In this document: one piece after another, positions 34,281 through 43,024 of the stretch
How positions within the stretch are numbered: the first letter of the stretch is position 1
Layout of the letters: every line of letters starts with the position of its first letter
Assembly: GCA_017540825.1 (NCBI GenBank)
Contig: JAFYAH010000007.1
Location: 1 to 53,354, forward strand
Source: Candidatus Methanomethylophilaceae archaeon
GTDB lineage: Archaea > Thermoplasmatota > Thermoplasmata > Methanomassiliicoccales > Methanomethylophilaceae
Direction of reading: 5' to 3'
DNA length: 53,354 nt
Notes under the pieces: generated by a model
Seen by the model: the letters and a program-made list of their open reading frames with translations, nothing else
Database searches by the model: none
Told to the model about the DNA's origin: nothing
Translations under genes and position numbers: made by a program

Positions 34281-35809
34281 GGGACGGCGCCCAGACCGAG
34301 GGCGTGCTGTTCCTGTGCAAGGACAAGATCGAGCTGCTCAAGAGGCTGGACGCCTTCGGGATGGACTTCGTGGAGGGAGGATGGCCGGGCTCGAACCCTT
34401 GCGACGACGAGTTCTTCAAGACGTCCGCGGAGATGGAGCTGAAGAACTCCAAGCTTGTGGCGTTCGGGAGCACCTCGAGGCACGGGACGCCCGCGGACGA
34501 GGACCCCGGCCTGAAGACCCTGGCGTCCTGCTCGGCTGAATGGTGCTGCATATTCGGGAAGGCGTGGGACCTCCATGTGGTCGACGCCCTGGGGATCACC
34601 TTAGAGGACAACCTGAAGCTCGTAAGGGACAGCGTGTCATTCCTGAGGAGGTCCGGGAAGAGGGTGATCTTCGACGCGGAGCACTTCTTCGACGGCTTCG
34701 CCTTCAACATGGGCTACGCCCTGGACACGATAAGGGCGGCCGCCGAGGCTGGAGCGGAATGGGTGGTCCTGTGCGACACCAACGGCGGCTCCCTTCCCGA
34801 CGCCGTCGAGGAGGCGGTCCGCGAGGCCAGGAAGGCCGTGGACGTCCCCCTCGGCATCCACTGCCACAACGACTCGGACCTGGCCACGTCCTGCACCCTG
34901 GCGGCCGTCCGCGCCGGATGCACGATGGTCCAGGGAACGGTCAACGGGATCGGGGAGAGGTGCGGCAACGCGAACCTGTGCACGGTGGCCCCCAACCTTT
35001 CCCTGAAGATGGGGATGGACCTGGGGAGGGCCGACCTGGCGTCCATGACGGACCTGTCCAGGTTCGTGGGGGAGGTCGCCAACATGGTCCCCAACCCCGG
35101 CATGCCCTACGTCGGGAGCCGCGCGTTCGCGCACAAGAGCGGGATGCACATATCGGCCATATCCAAGAACCCGCGCACGTACGAGCACGTGGAGCCGTCC
35201 TCTGTCGGGAACGACCGCCGCGTCCTGGTATCCAACATGGCCGGAAGGACCAGCATATCGGAGAAGCTGCGCGAGCTGGGGCTGGAGGGAGGCGACGACG
35301 ACAGCGAGATCAGGGACATGGTCAAGAGGCTGGAGTCCAGAGGATACCAGTTCGAGGGGGCGGACGCCAGCTTCGAGCTCCTAGTGAGGAGGCTCAGGGG
35401 CGAGCTGGAGCCGAAGTTCGAGATCGCCGGCTTCAGGATCTACACCGACGACCGGGAAGGAGGGACCCGCTCGGAGGCCAGCATAAAGGTCTCCGACCGC
35501 AAGGGGCACGTGGCCCACACCGCCGCCGACGGGAACGGGCCCGTGAACGCCCTGGACAACGCCCTCAGGAAGGGGCTGGCATGCTTCTTCCCCGAGCTGG
35601 ACGACGTGAAGCTCGTAGACTACAAGGTCCGCGTGCTCGACGAAGGGGAGGGGACCGAAACGGGAGTCCGCGTCCTAATACGCTCCACCGACGGAAGGGA
35701 GGACTGGACGACGGTAGGGGTGTCCGTGAATATCATACAGGCGAGCCTCACAGCGCTGGAAGAGTCTATACAGTACGCGCTCATGAGGCGGCCGAGAACT
35801 GACAGGTGA
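34247..35809 (+). CDS. cimA: (R)-Citramalate synthase
   Basis: The 520-residue enzyme condenses pyruvate and acetyl-CoA to citramalate, the threonine-independent route to isoleucine. The HMGL-like TIM barrel starts YDTTLRDGAQTEG, with metal ligands in GIHCHNDSDLA and the GNANL motif; the C-terminal regulatory LeuA dimer domain follows from about residue 385. The long linker and length match the TIGR00977 type rather than short CimA. ATG 34247 overlaps hom by 34 bases. The pyruvate and acetyl-CoA it uses are the pair interconverted by Por. Confidence 0.93.
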   Translation: MGRVFLYDTTLRDGAQTEGVLFLCKDKIELLKRLDAFGMDFVEGGWPGSNPCDDEFFKTSAEMELKNSKLVAFGSTSRHGTPADEDPGLKTLASCSAEWCCIFGKAWDLHVVDALGITLEDNLKLVRDSVSFLRRSGKRVIFDAEHFFDGFAFNMGYALDTIRAAAEAGAEWVVLCDTNGGSLPDAVEEAVREARKAVDVPLGIHCHNDSDLATSCTLAAVRAGCTMVQGTVNGIGERCGNANLCTVAPNLSLKMGMDLGRADLASMTDLSRFVGEVANMVPNPGMPYVGSRAFAHKSGMHISAISKNPRTYEHVEPSSVGNDRRVLVSNMAGRTSISEKLRELGLEGGDDDSEIRDMVKRLESRGYQFEGADASFELLVRRLRGELEPKFEIAGFRIYTDDREGGTRSEASIKVSDRKGHVAHTAADGNGPVNALDNALRKGLACFFPELDDVKLVDYKVRVLDEGEGTETGVRVLIRSTDGREDWTTVGVSVNIIQASLTALEESIQYALMRRPRTDR

Positions 35810-35814
35810 TGGCA

Positions 35815-36087
35815 ATGAACAGAGTAATAGTGACGCTCGTAGGCAAGGACAGGGTGGGGCTGATAGCCTCCGTCTGCACGTTCTTCGCGAACAACAACAT
35901 AAACATACTGGACATCAAGCAGACCACCGTCCAGGAGTTCATCAACATGATGATGATCGTCGACATGGACGGCTACGGCGGCACCTTCGAGTCCATGGAG
36001 AAGGGCCTGGAGAAGGTCGGCCGGGACATAGGCTGCACCATCAAGGCCCAGCGCGAGGACATCTTCAACATGATGTACAGGATCTGA
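35815..36087 (+). CDS. ACT-domain protein, UPF0237 family
   Basis: The 90-residue single ACT domain has VIVTLVGKDRVGLIASV and INILDIKQTTVQ, the UPF0237 signature. It probably binds an amino acid as a dimer. Start ATG 35815 is chosen because AGGTGAT sits a few bases upstream; ATG 35809 is in frame. It is nearly always beside UPF0210, as here, and both follow cimA closely. Confidence 0.9.
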   Translation: MNRVIVTLVGKDRVGLIASVCTFFANNNINILDIKQTTVQEFINMMMIVDMDGYGGTFESMEKGLEKVGRDIGCTIKAQREDIFNMMYRI

Positions 36088-36096
36088 GGTGCCCCG

Positions 36097-37617
36097 ATGA
36101 TCGAGCTGAATGAGGTCTTCGAGACCAACGAGATGGTCCTGCACGAGAACCTCGACGTCAGGACCATAACCATGGGCATAAGCCTCCTCGACTGCATAGA
36201 CCCGGACCTGGACAGGCTCTGCGAGAAGGTCTACGGGAAAATAACCCGCTATGCCGAGAGGCTGGTGTCCGTAGGCGACGACATAGGCCTCGAGTACGGG
36301 GTCCCCGTCATCAACAAGAGAATATCGATCTCGCCCGCCGCCCTCATAGGAGGCGCCGCGTGCAGGGGCCCGGAGGACTTCGTCAGGATAGCGGAGACCC
36401 TGGACTCGGCCGCCAAGGACGTTGGCGTCAACTTCATCGGCGGGTTCTCCGCGCTCGTCCAGAAAGGGATGACCCCTGCGGACAGGGACCTGATCGCGTC
36501 CATCCCCGAGGCTCTTGCGCGCACGGAGAGGGTATGCTCCTCCGTCAGCCTGGGATCCACGAAGGCCGGGATCAACATGGACGCCGTGAGGCTCATGGGG
36601 GATGTCGTCAAGGAGACCGCGGAGCGCACCAAGGAGCACGACTCCCTGGGATGCGCCAAGCTGGTGGTGTTCTGCAACCCCGCCGACGACAACCCGTTCA
36701 TGGCCGGGGCATTCCACGGGGTCACCGAAGCCGACTGCGTCCTGAACGTGGGGGTCAGCGGCCCCGGGGTCGTCAAGACCGCGCTCTCCAAGGTCAGAGG
36801 GGAGAGCTTCGAGGTGCTGTGCGAGACTATCAAGAAGACCGCGTTCAAGATCACCAGGATAGGCCAGCTGTACGCCAAGGAGGCGTCCAGGAGGCTCGGC
36901 GTCCCGTTCGGGATCGTGGACCTCTCCCTCGCGCCCACCCCTGCGGTCGGCGACAGCATCGCGGACATAATCTGCGAGATGGGCATGGAGTACGCCGGGG
37001 CTCCCGGCACCACCGCCGCTCTGGCCATACTCAACGACCAGGTGAAGAAGGGCGGCATCATGGCATCCTCCTACGTGGGAGGGCTCAGCGGGGCGTTCAT
37101 ACCTGTGAGCGAGGACAGGTCCATGGCGGAGGCCGCCCAGATAGGGGCGCTGACATTGGAGAAGCTGGAGGCCATGACCTGCGTGTGCTCCGTCGGGCTC
37201 GACATGATAGCGATCCCGGGGGACACCCCTGCGACCACCATTTCCGGCATAATAGCGGACGAGATGGCCATAGGGATGATCAACCAGAAGACCACCGCCG
37301 TCAGGGTCATCCCCGTGGTCGGCAAAGGCGTGGGCGACACCGCCGAGTTCGGAGGCCTCCTGGGGGATGCCCGCATCATGCCCGTGAACAAGTACGGATG
37401 CTCCGATTTCGTGAACCGCGGCGGAAGGATCCCCGCCCCTGTGCACAGCTTCAAAAACCGAGGGGGCCGCCCCTCTCCTTATTATTTTTCTATCGGTAGC
37501 GCAGAGATCGCGACAGATGCAGGCCGACGTGTGCTTGCAATTGCACAGAACAGAACGAGAAAAAAGGAAAAAGGTTGTCGGCACACGAAGTGCCAAAGAC
37601 AGCACAAAGATGCGTAG
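36097..37617 (+). CDS. UPF0210 (DUF711) protein with a probable stop-loss extension
   Basis: Residues 1-454 are a normal UPF0210 protein (PFL-like fold family of unknown function), including [13 protein letters not shown] and [14 protein letters not shown], and reach the usual C-terminus [11 protein letters not shown]. There the next codon is CGA (37459-37461), not a stop, and the terminator hairpin begins one base later. The frame continues 52 residues through the hairpin and its T tract to TAG 37615-37617, against the tRNA-Trp gene. A TGA-to-CGA change would explain this. Partner of the UPF0237 gene. Confidence 0.92.
   Translation: MIELNEVFETNEMVLHENLDVRTITMGISLLDCIDPDLDRLCEKVYGKITRYAERLVSVGDDIGLEYGVPVINKRISISPAALIGGAACRGPEDFVRIAETLDSAAKDVGVNFIGGFSALVQKGMTPADRDLIASIPEALARTERVCSSVSLGSTKAGINMDAVRLMGDVVKETAERTKEHDSLGCAKLVVFCNPADDNPFMAGAFHGVTEADCVLNVGVSGPGVVKTALSKVRGESFEVLCETIKKTAFKITRIGQLYAKEASRRLGVPFGIVDLSLAPTPAVGDSIADIICEMGMEYAGAPGTTAALAILNDQVKKGGIMASSYVGGLSGAFIPVSEDRSMAEAAQIGALTLEKLEAMTCVCSVGLDMIAIPGDTPATTISGIIADEMAIGMINQKTTAVRVIPVVGKGVGDTAEFGGLLGDARIMPVNKYGCSDFVNRGGRIPAPVHSFKNRGGRPSPYYFSIGSAEIATDAGRRVLAIAQNRTRKKEKGCRHTKCQRQHKDA
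37460..37490 (+). terminator. Terminator of the hom-cimA-UPF0210 run
   Basis: GAGGGG-GCCG-CCCCTC (37460-37475) followed by TCCTTATTATTTTTC. It overlaps the position where the UPF0210 stop is expected. Confidence 0.7.
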
Positions 37618-37618
37618 G

Positions 37619-37790
37619 TGGGGGCAGAGGGATTTGAACCCTCGTCAGCGGGTTTCCACTACGGGGGGAGCTACCCCCCGCGGAATTAAATGAGTCATCG
37701 CTCCAGTTATTCATCAACTGTCAGCAAACCCATTTACAATCACTCTCAATAACTGGAGCCCACCAGTCTGCCAGGTTAGCCTATACCCCC
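37619..37790 (-). tRNA. tRNA-Trp (CCA) with a 99-base intron
   Basis: Minus strand: acceptor GGGGGTA pairs with TGCCCCC, the T arm is GAGGGTTCAAATCCCTC, and the anticodon stem GTGGG/CCCGC encloses CTCCAG|intron|A. The intron occupies 37654-37752, between positions 37 and 38, the standard archaeal site. The D stem is weak as I draw it. The intron contains box C/D-like elements and a 12-base stretch (37700-37711) complementary to the anticodon-loop region (37748-37759). Intron-bearing tRNA-Trp that carries a methylation guide is known from haloarchaea. Confidence 0.88.
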
Positions 37791-37813
37791 TTGAGTGTGA
37801 TAGCGAGTCGCGA

Positions 37814-37921
37814 TCACTTCTTACGCATCTTCGCTGCTCTCTTTCTTCTTCTCATTTTCTTCTTGCGCCATTTCCAACGCTGGTTGCCGCGTTTCTTCCA
37901 GGCGCGTGAGCCTCTCTTCAT
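37814..37921 (-). CDS. rpl41e: Ribosomal protein eL41
   Basis: A 35-residue, extremely basic peptide: MKRGSRAWKKRGNQRWKWRK, then a run of Lys/Arg, ending AAKMRKK. Composition, size and the WKWRKKKMRRRKR core fit eL41, the smallest ribosomal protein, a single helix at the subunit interface. GGAAGG stands before the ATG. A longer in-frame ATG is at 37948. It lies between two tRNA genes on the same strand, fitting a translation cluster. It is too short for usual gene finders. Confidence 0.75.
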   Translation of the reverse strand: MKRGSRAWKKRGNQRWKWRKKKMRRRKRAAKMRKK

Positions 37922-37971
37922 GTGACCTTCCTTCCTTGAATGCTTCATCACTCGGGGTGATGCATCCTTGG

Positions 37972-38046
37972 CGGGCCCGTCGGGATTCGAACCCGAGGCG
38001 TCTGGCTTAGAAGGCCAGCGCTATATCCTGGCTAAGCCACGAGCCC
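37972..38046 (-). tRNA. tRNA-Arg (TCT)
   Basis: Minus strand: acceptor GGGCTCG with CGGGCCC, D arm GCTTAGCCAGGATATAGC, anticodon stem CTGGC/GCCAG around CTTCTAA (anticodon TCT), T arm CTCGGGTTCGAATCCCGA. CCA is encoded at 37969-37971. No intron. Confidence 0.93.
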
Positions 38047-38075
38047 ACTCTAACCCCGCCATTATCTCCTATGAT

Positions 38076-38714
38076 TTAAAGGTTTACTTCAAGAACGTCC
38101 TTCGCCTTGCTCAGATCCAAGTAATCGAATATCGAGCCGTAGCCCAGGAACATGAGCCCGGCCTCGGCGATGCAGACGATCCCGAGGACGAACAGTATCG
38201 GCCAGCAGTTCAGAAGCTTCCCGAAGAACTTGACTATGGCTTCGGCGAACCTGCATATCCCGTAGACTATGGCCCCTGCTACGAAGGATATGATCAGACG
38301 GGCCCATCCCTGGGACAGCGGGGTCAGGTCCACCTGCCCGAACAGGGTCGCGCCGTCGAAGCTTGCCAGCCATATGTACACGAACGCCATGATCATGATG
38401 GCGGCGATTATAGAGAAGTTCACGTCGCGGAACGGACGGATCAGGAGCGTGAACGCCGTCAGGGCTATCAGTATGGACGTCACGGAGCGCCATGTGGCGT
38501 GCATGGTCAGCGCTTCATACAGCATCGCGACGCCGAAGAGGAACCCGACGGCCATCAGCGCCTTGTACTTCCCGCCGTCCTTGTCCTTGGCATAAGCGAT
38601 CGCGACGCACATGGCGATCAGTCCTCCCACCAGGAGGATGGTCTGAGGAAGATTGTCGCTTATCCAGCCCACGATCTGTTCCGTTTCCATCGGCTTGTAA
38701 TCTGCAGACTGCAT
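38076..38714 (-). CDS. Membrane protein of unknown function
   Basis: The 212-residue protein has six or seven hydrophobic segments, starting NLPQTILLVGGLIAMCVAIAYA, with a conserved-looking GWARLIISFVAGAIVYG and a C-terminal WPILFVLGIVCIAEAGL. There is no transport or enzyme motif. ATG 38714 is preferred; the in-frame ATG 38690 is possible. The TATA-like TTTTAATATAATAA (about 38760-38775, minus strand) would give a leader of 25-45 bases. Confidence 0.75.
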   Translation of the reverse strand: MQSADYKPMETEQIVGWISDNLPQTILLVGGLIAMCVAIAYAKDKDGGKYKALMAVGFLFGVAMLYEALTMHATWRSVTSILIALTAFTLLIRPFRDVNFSIIAAIMIMAFVYIWLASFDGATLFGQVDLTPLSQGWARLIISFVAGAIVYGICRFAEAIVKFFGKLLNCWPILFVLGIVCIAEAGLMFLGYGSIFDYLDLSKAKDVLEVNL

Positions 38715-38756
38715 AGATAAGGATTGTCGAAACCTTGAGCATGGCCTTGACACCGA

Positions 38757-38919
38757 TGGATTATTATATTAAAATGAATTAATCCATATTTAAAAAAACC
38801 ATTATTAAACGCTTTCTAAACATAGATAATATAAAACATGTCTTGTTTGCGTACTGTCTAAATTAATAACCTTATTCTATCTGTAATCATGTTAAATTAT
38901 AATTCGTACTCGGACAAGC
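38757..38919. promoter_or_regulatory. AT-rich divergent intergenic region
   Basis: These 163 bases are about three quarters A/T, sharply unlike their surroundings. They hold the minus-strand promoter of the membrane protein and a plus-strand TATA (TTAAATTATAATTCG near 38891-38905) 25 bases ahead of the HATPase-type regulator. The composition suggests recent arrival together with that regulator. Confidence 0.45.
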
Positions 38920-39876
38920 ATGGCAAACACGTTTGACAAAGAAGAATCTCCGATGCAAGACATTTCGTTCAAATATCTGGACGAGGCCGTATGGAACAGG
39001 CTCCGCATAAGCTACACCGGCCTGGAAGGGACCCGCACCGACGACGGGAGCTACACCAACCTCGGCCTCATGCTCTCCGACGAGTGCCCCTGGAAGACCG
39101 AGGTCCTGACCTCGAAAGGGAACGCCCTGGTTCTGGACGGCCCGATAATCAAGCAGTACTACGACGCGCTGGAGATCCTCAAATGCTTCGGAGGATCCAT
39201 GCCCGACAAGAAGTACATGGTGGAGAAGTACCCGGCGAAGATACTCAGAGAGGCCCTGGTGAACGCCTTCGTCCACCGCGACTACTCCGACGGCGCTCCT
39301 GTGACCATCAGCGCCGGAAGGGACACCGTGGAGATATCGTCCCCGGGAGGGATATGGGTCCCGGAAACGTGCACCCACGAGGACCTGTACAACATTCGGA
39401 ACAGCGAGGTGGCGAGATTCTTCCGCGCCATGGAGGGGTTCGGCTTCCGCGGGAACGGCATCACCACCATCAAGCAGTACTACAAGCTGACGCCGCAGGT
39501 CCCCACCGTGAGCTTCGACGACAGCTCGTTCACCATGCGCCTGCCTGCGATCAGCGCCATCTCCAACAAGTACGAGGTCAGGACGGAGAAGGTGGCCAGC
39601 ATCATACGTACATTCCGCGGGGCGTCCGTGAGGACCATAGCCGACAACACCCTGTTCTCCACCCAGTACGTGAGGCGCCTGCTGAAGCGCATGGAGGCCG
39701 ACGGGATCGTGTTCAGCACCGGATGCGGGAAGAAGAACATCTATTACCTGTACGACTACGGGGACTGCTCCGGGTCCAAACAGACCACACTGTTTGACCG
39801 ATGGCGCATGGATAACAGTTTAAACGCCACCCCCTATTATGAGCCGATATCATGCGTTCCGGACATTCGGGAATAA
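38920..39876 (+). CDS. HATPase_c_4 / winged-helix regulator lacking an AlbA_2 domain
   Basis: The 318-residue protein corresponds to the C-terminal two-thirds of COG2865-type regulators: the linker (YTNLGLMLSDECPWKTEV), the ATPase-like block (REALVNAFVHRDYSDG, GFGFRGNGITTI), then a winged helix (TIADNTLFSTQYVRRLLKRM). The usual N-terminal AlbA_2 domain is absent, yet the gene has its own promoter and no frameshift, so this may be a working short form. It is related to the broken gene at 8109. Regulatory target unknown. Confidence 0.78.
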   Translation: MANTFDKEESPMQDISFKYLDEAVWNRLRISYTGLEGTRTDDGSYTNLGLMLSDECPWKTEVLTSKGNALVLDGPIIKQYYDALEILKCFGGSMPDKKYMVEKYPAKILREALVNAFVHRDYSDGAPVTISAGRDTVEISSPGGIWVPETCTHEDLYNIRNSEVARFFRAMEGFGFRGNGITTIKQYYKLTPQVPTVSFDDSSFTMRLPAISAISNKYEVRTEKVASIIRTFRGASVRTIADNTLFSTQYVRRLLKRMEADGIVFSTGCGKKNIYYLYDYGDCSGSKQTTLFDRWRMDNSLNATPYYEPISCVPDIRE

Positions 39877-39898
39877 ACGGGGGCACGGAGGTGCTGCC

Positions 39899-40699
39899 TT
39901 GAGCAACGTTAGGGTCGGGCTCCTCGGAGCCTGCGGAAGGATGGGCAGCCTGATCATACGCCGCGTCCTGGCTACTGAAGGGATGGAGCTCGCCTCCGCC
40001 TTCGACATCGTGAACATCGGGAAGGACGTCGGCGAGGTCATAGGCGTCGGAGCCTTGGGCGTGCCCGTGTCCGACTCCAAGAACCTGGTTGATGTGCTGA
40101 AGAGCTCGAAGACGGACGTCCTGGTGGACTTCACCATCGCCGCGGCGACCGCCGTCAATGCGCCTGCCGCAGCCTCGGCAGGGGTCAACCTGATCATAGG
40201 GACCACAGGGCTGTCCGCGGAGCAGAAGACGAACATAACCGAGGCCGTGGCCAAGAACAAGGTGGCCGCGGTCATATCGTCCAACTACTCCATAGGCGTA
40301 GGGGTCTTCTTCAAGCTGATCAAGAACGCCGCGGAGTACCTCGGGAACGACTACGACGTGGAGATCATAGAGGCTCACCACAACCAGAAGAAGGACGCCC
40401 CTAGCGGGACGGCCATGACCGCCGCCGAGATAATCAGCAAGGCGATGGGCGGAAAGGAGCTGGTCTGCGGAAGGGAGGGCGTCTGCCCCCGCGGAAAGGA
40501 GATCGGCATCCATGCGATAAGGGGCGGGGACATCGTCGGGGACCACACCGTCATGTTCATCGGGAACTCCGAGCGCATCGAGATCCGCCACCAGGCCCAT
40601 TCCAGAGAGATCTTCGTCGGAGGGGCGGTGCTGGCCGCCAAGTGGGTCGTGTCCCAGAAGAAGGGCGTGGTCTACGAGATGTCCGACGTCCTGAGCTGA
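39899..40699 (+). CDS. dapB: 4-Hydroxy-tetrahydrodipicolinate reductase
   Basis: The 266-residue enzyme of lysine synthesis has the N-terminal GACGRMG dinucleotide motif, the VDFT segment, and the signature EIIEAHHNQKKDAPSGTA with the catalytic His pair and substrate Lys. Start TTG 39899 is supported by GGAGGTG five bases upstream; the longer ATG frame would begin inside the previous gene. No other dap gene is nearby. Confidence 0.95.
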   Translation: MSNVRVGLLGACGRMGSLIIRRVLATEGMELASAFDIVNIGKDVGEVIGVGALGVPVSDSKNLVDVLKSSKTDVLVDFTIAAATAVNAPAAASAGVNLIIGTTGLSAEQKTNITEAVAKNKVAAVISSNYSIGVGVFFKLIKNAAEYLGNDYDVEIIEAHHNQKKDAPSGTAMTAAEIISKAMGGKELVCGREGVCPRGKEIGIHAIRGGDIVGDHTVMFIGNSERIEIRHQAHSREIFVGGAVLAAKWVVSQKKGVVYEMSDVLS

Positions 40700-40705
40700 A
40701 ACTTC

Positions 40706-40740
40706 AACAGGGGGCGACCCCTGCATACTTCTTTCTTCCT
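40706..40740 (+). terminator. Terminator after dapB
   Basis: CAGGGG-GCGA-CCCCTG followed by CATACTTCTTTCTTCCT just after the dapB stop. It marks the boundary of the accessory cluster that follows. Confidence 0.6.
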
Positions 40741-40880
40741 ATCGGCAGCCCGCCGACCGGCTGGAACCGCGCCTGCGCTCATGCCATTTTTGTTCTGCAT
40801 AGGGTTAATAAACAGTATGCGATGTTAGCCAGGCTGGTCGAGGAACACGTTCCAGCACATCTGACACAGGGGAGCGAGCG

Positions 40881-42536
40881 ATGGATTACGGGAAGAAGAG
40901 GGCAGTCGGCAAGTTTAACATCTCGAGCATCGACTTTATCGAGAAGGACGGAAAGGCCAGGGTGGTGTGCAAGCTCAAAAGGACCGTCGTGAAGAAGAAC
41001 GAGACGGAGGCCGACGAGAAGAGCCTCTTCTTCGAAGTGCCCGGCGAATACGGGAAGTACCTGGTGTGGGAGAGGTGCGACGCCTTCGTAGTGCTCCTGC
41101 TGCACACCGCGCTGAGCGAGGGCTACGACATCACCTCCAGCATCCCCATGTCCTCGGACCTGTACTACAACATCACGGAGTACCTGCTCCCCCCGTTCAT
41201 CAAGAACGGAAAGTACGATATCAAGATAGACGTCGACGTCGCCGACCCTCTTCCCCCCGGCGAAGGCGTAGGGACGGGGCTGTCCTGCGGGGTGGACTCC
41301 CTCCATGCGGTCCATGCCTACGTGGACTACCCCATCGAAGACTACAGGCTGACGCACCTCTGCATCAACAACGTCGGCGCGTTCGGGAACCACCTGTACT
41401 GGAAGGTGGGCGGCGAGAACGTCCGCAGGAACTCCTACGAGCGCGCCAGGAAAGCCGCTGCCGACATCGGCCTGCCGCTGATCGAGACCGAGTCCAACGT
41501 CGCCAAGGCGCTCCGCCTCAACCACATCTTCACCCATTCGTTCTCGTCGTCATTCGCCATCCTCTGCATGAGGAAGCTGTGGAGATGCTACTACTACGCC
41601 TCAGCCGGCGAGGACTTCGTGACGGACTTCTCGATAAGAGGATGGTACGAGAACAAGCCCGCCACCTACGAGCCTTTCCTCCTGAGGGTGCTGAGCACCC
41701 CCGGGCTGAGGTTCTACTCCGTCGGAGAGATAGAGTCCAGGCTCGACAAGATATCGGACATCGCGGACTACGACATCGCCAGGAAGCACCTCTACTCGTG
41801 CACATGGGACATCGAAAACTGCGGGGTCTGCAGGAAGTGCATAAGGAACCTCACCTCGCTGGACGCCCTCGGGAAGCTGGACAACTTCTCCGAGGTGTAC
41901 GACCTGAAGCACTACAGGGAGCACAAGGCGTACCACATGTGGAAAGTCTACGAGAACAAGGACGAATGGTTCTTCACGAAGGTCTTCGAGAAGCTCATGG
42001 AGAACGAGGACCCGGTCCTGAAGGAGGTCGTCGAGATCGCCGGCGCGATGGAGAGGTTCGACGAGCTGTGGGAGAGGGAGGACCCCGAGTCGGACAAGGA
42101 GGCGGTGCGGATAGCCATGCCGTACCTGAACCGCGCCAAGGGGCCGAACATCCGCATGGCCAAGGCCTACGAGTCCGGAAGAGGGGTGAAGAAGAGCCAT
42201 GACAAGGCTATGCAGTGCCTCGAGTACTGCCTCCAGTCCTACAGAGAGGACGTCGCGGCCGGGTTCTAGTCCAGGTACAAGCTCTTCGACATGCTCTGGA
42301 AGATGAGGAAGGACGACGAGCTCATGGAGACGATAATGCCGATGGTCGAGTACGACAGGCCGGAGGCGAAGGTCCGCCTCGGCAGGATGTACGCGTACGG
42401 GAGAGGAGTGGGCAAGGACGTCGAGAAAGGCAAGGCGCTCATGGCAGAGGCCGCCAAGAAGAAATCCGTATACAAGGCCGACTACAACAAGCTCGTCGCG
42501 AAGACGAAGAAAAAGCCCAAGAAAGCCGGCTCCTGA
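40881..42536 (+). CDS. QueC-like PP-loop protein with Sel1 repeats and an in-frame TAG
   Basis: The N-terminal 380 residues hold a PP-loop ATPase domain: GTGLSCGVDSLHAVH, and late CGVCRKC as in QueC zinc sites. Two Sel1-like repeats follow. The frame meets TAG at 42267-42269 after ...YREDVAAGF, then goes on without shift for 88 codons: KLFDMLWKMRKDD, a second repeat (LGRMYAYGRGVGKDVEKGKA) and TGA at 42534-42536. The LicD protein of the same cluster has the matching [13 protein letters not shown] spacing, so the part after TAG belongs to this protein. Readthrough (possibly pyrrolysine) or a recent amber truncation at residue 462. Confidence 0.75.
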
Positions 42537-42598
42537 CTCGTCTCCCAGGATACAAATAGTCAAATATACCACATGAGCGTTGACAGGCTGGTTGTGTC

Positions 42599-43024
42599 AT
42601 GTTAATAGGCTATACCGCAGGCGTCTACGACCTGTTCCATATCGGACATCTGAACCTTCTGAAGAACGCCAAAGGGATGTGCGACAAGCTCGTGGTCGGG
42701 GTCACGACGGACGACCTTGTGACGTACAAAGGCAAGCGCGCGCTGATCCCCTTCGAAGACCGCATCGAGATAGTCCGTTCGATAAAGTACGTCGATGCCG
42801 CCGTCCCGCAGTACGACATGGACAAGCTAACAGCCTGCAAGAAGCTGGGCGCCCAGATCCTGTTCGTCGGCGACGACTGGTACGGGACCGAGAAATGGGC
42901 CGACTATGAGAAGGAGTTCAACGAGAATGGGATAAGGATCGTGTACTTCCCGTACACCAAAGGGGTATCGTCCACGATAATATCCAAGACGCTCGGAGTG
43001 GTCAGGGATTGCGATGACAGCTGA
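42599..43024 (+). CDS. Cytidylyltransferase-family nucleotidyltransferase
   Basis: The 141-residue protein has the GVYDLFHIGHL motif (HxGH) at residues 8-18, the RIEIVRSIKYVD segment and KGVSSTIISKTL in place of the RTxGISTT loop. These enzymes activate glycerol-3-phosphate, phosphocholine or similar groups as CDP-esters; in archaea some are FAD synthetases. Next to a LicD-type transferase, a CDP-activated phospho-alcohol for surface glycans is the better guess. Its end overlaps the next gene by 11 bases. Confidence 0.88.
   Translation: MLIGYTAGVYDLFHIGHLNLLKNAKGMCDKLVVGVTTDDLVTYKGKRALIPFEDRIEIVRSIKYVDAAVPQYDMDKLTACKKLGAQILFVGDDWYGTEKWADYEKEFNENGIRIVYFPYTKGVSSTIISKTLGVVRDCDDS

Noticed and set aside
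35620-37605. 661-codon antisense frame under UPF0237/UPF0210
   Set aside because: Mirror of real genes, crosses a terminator, no homology-like blocks.
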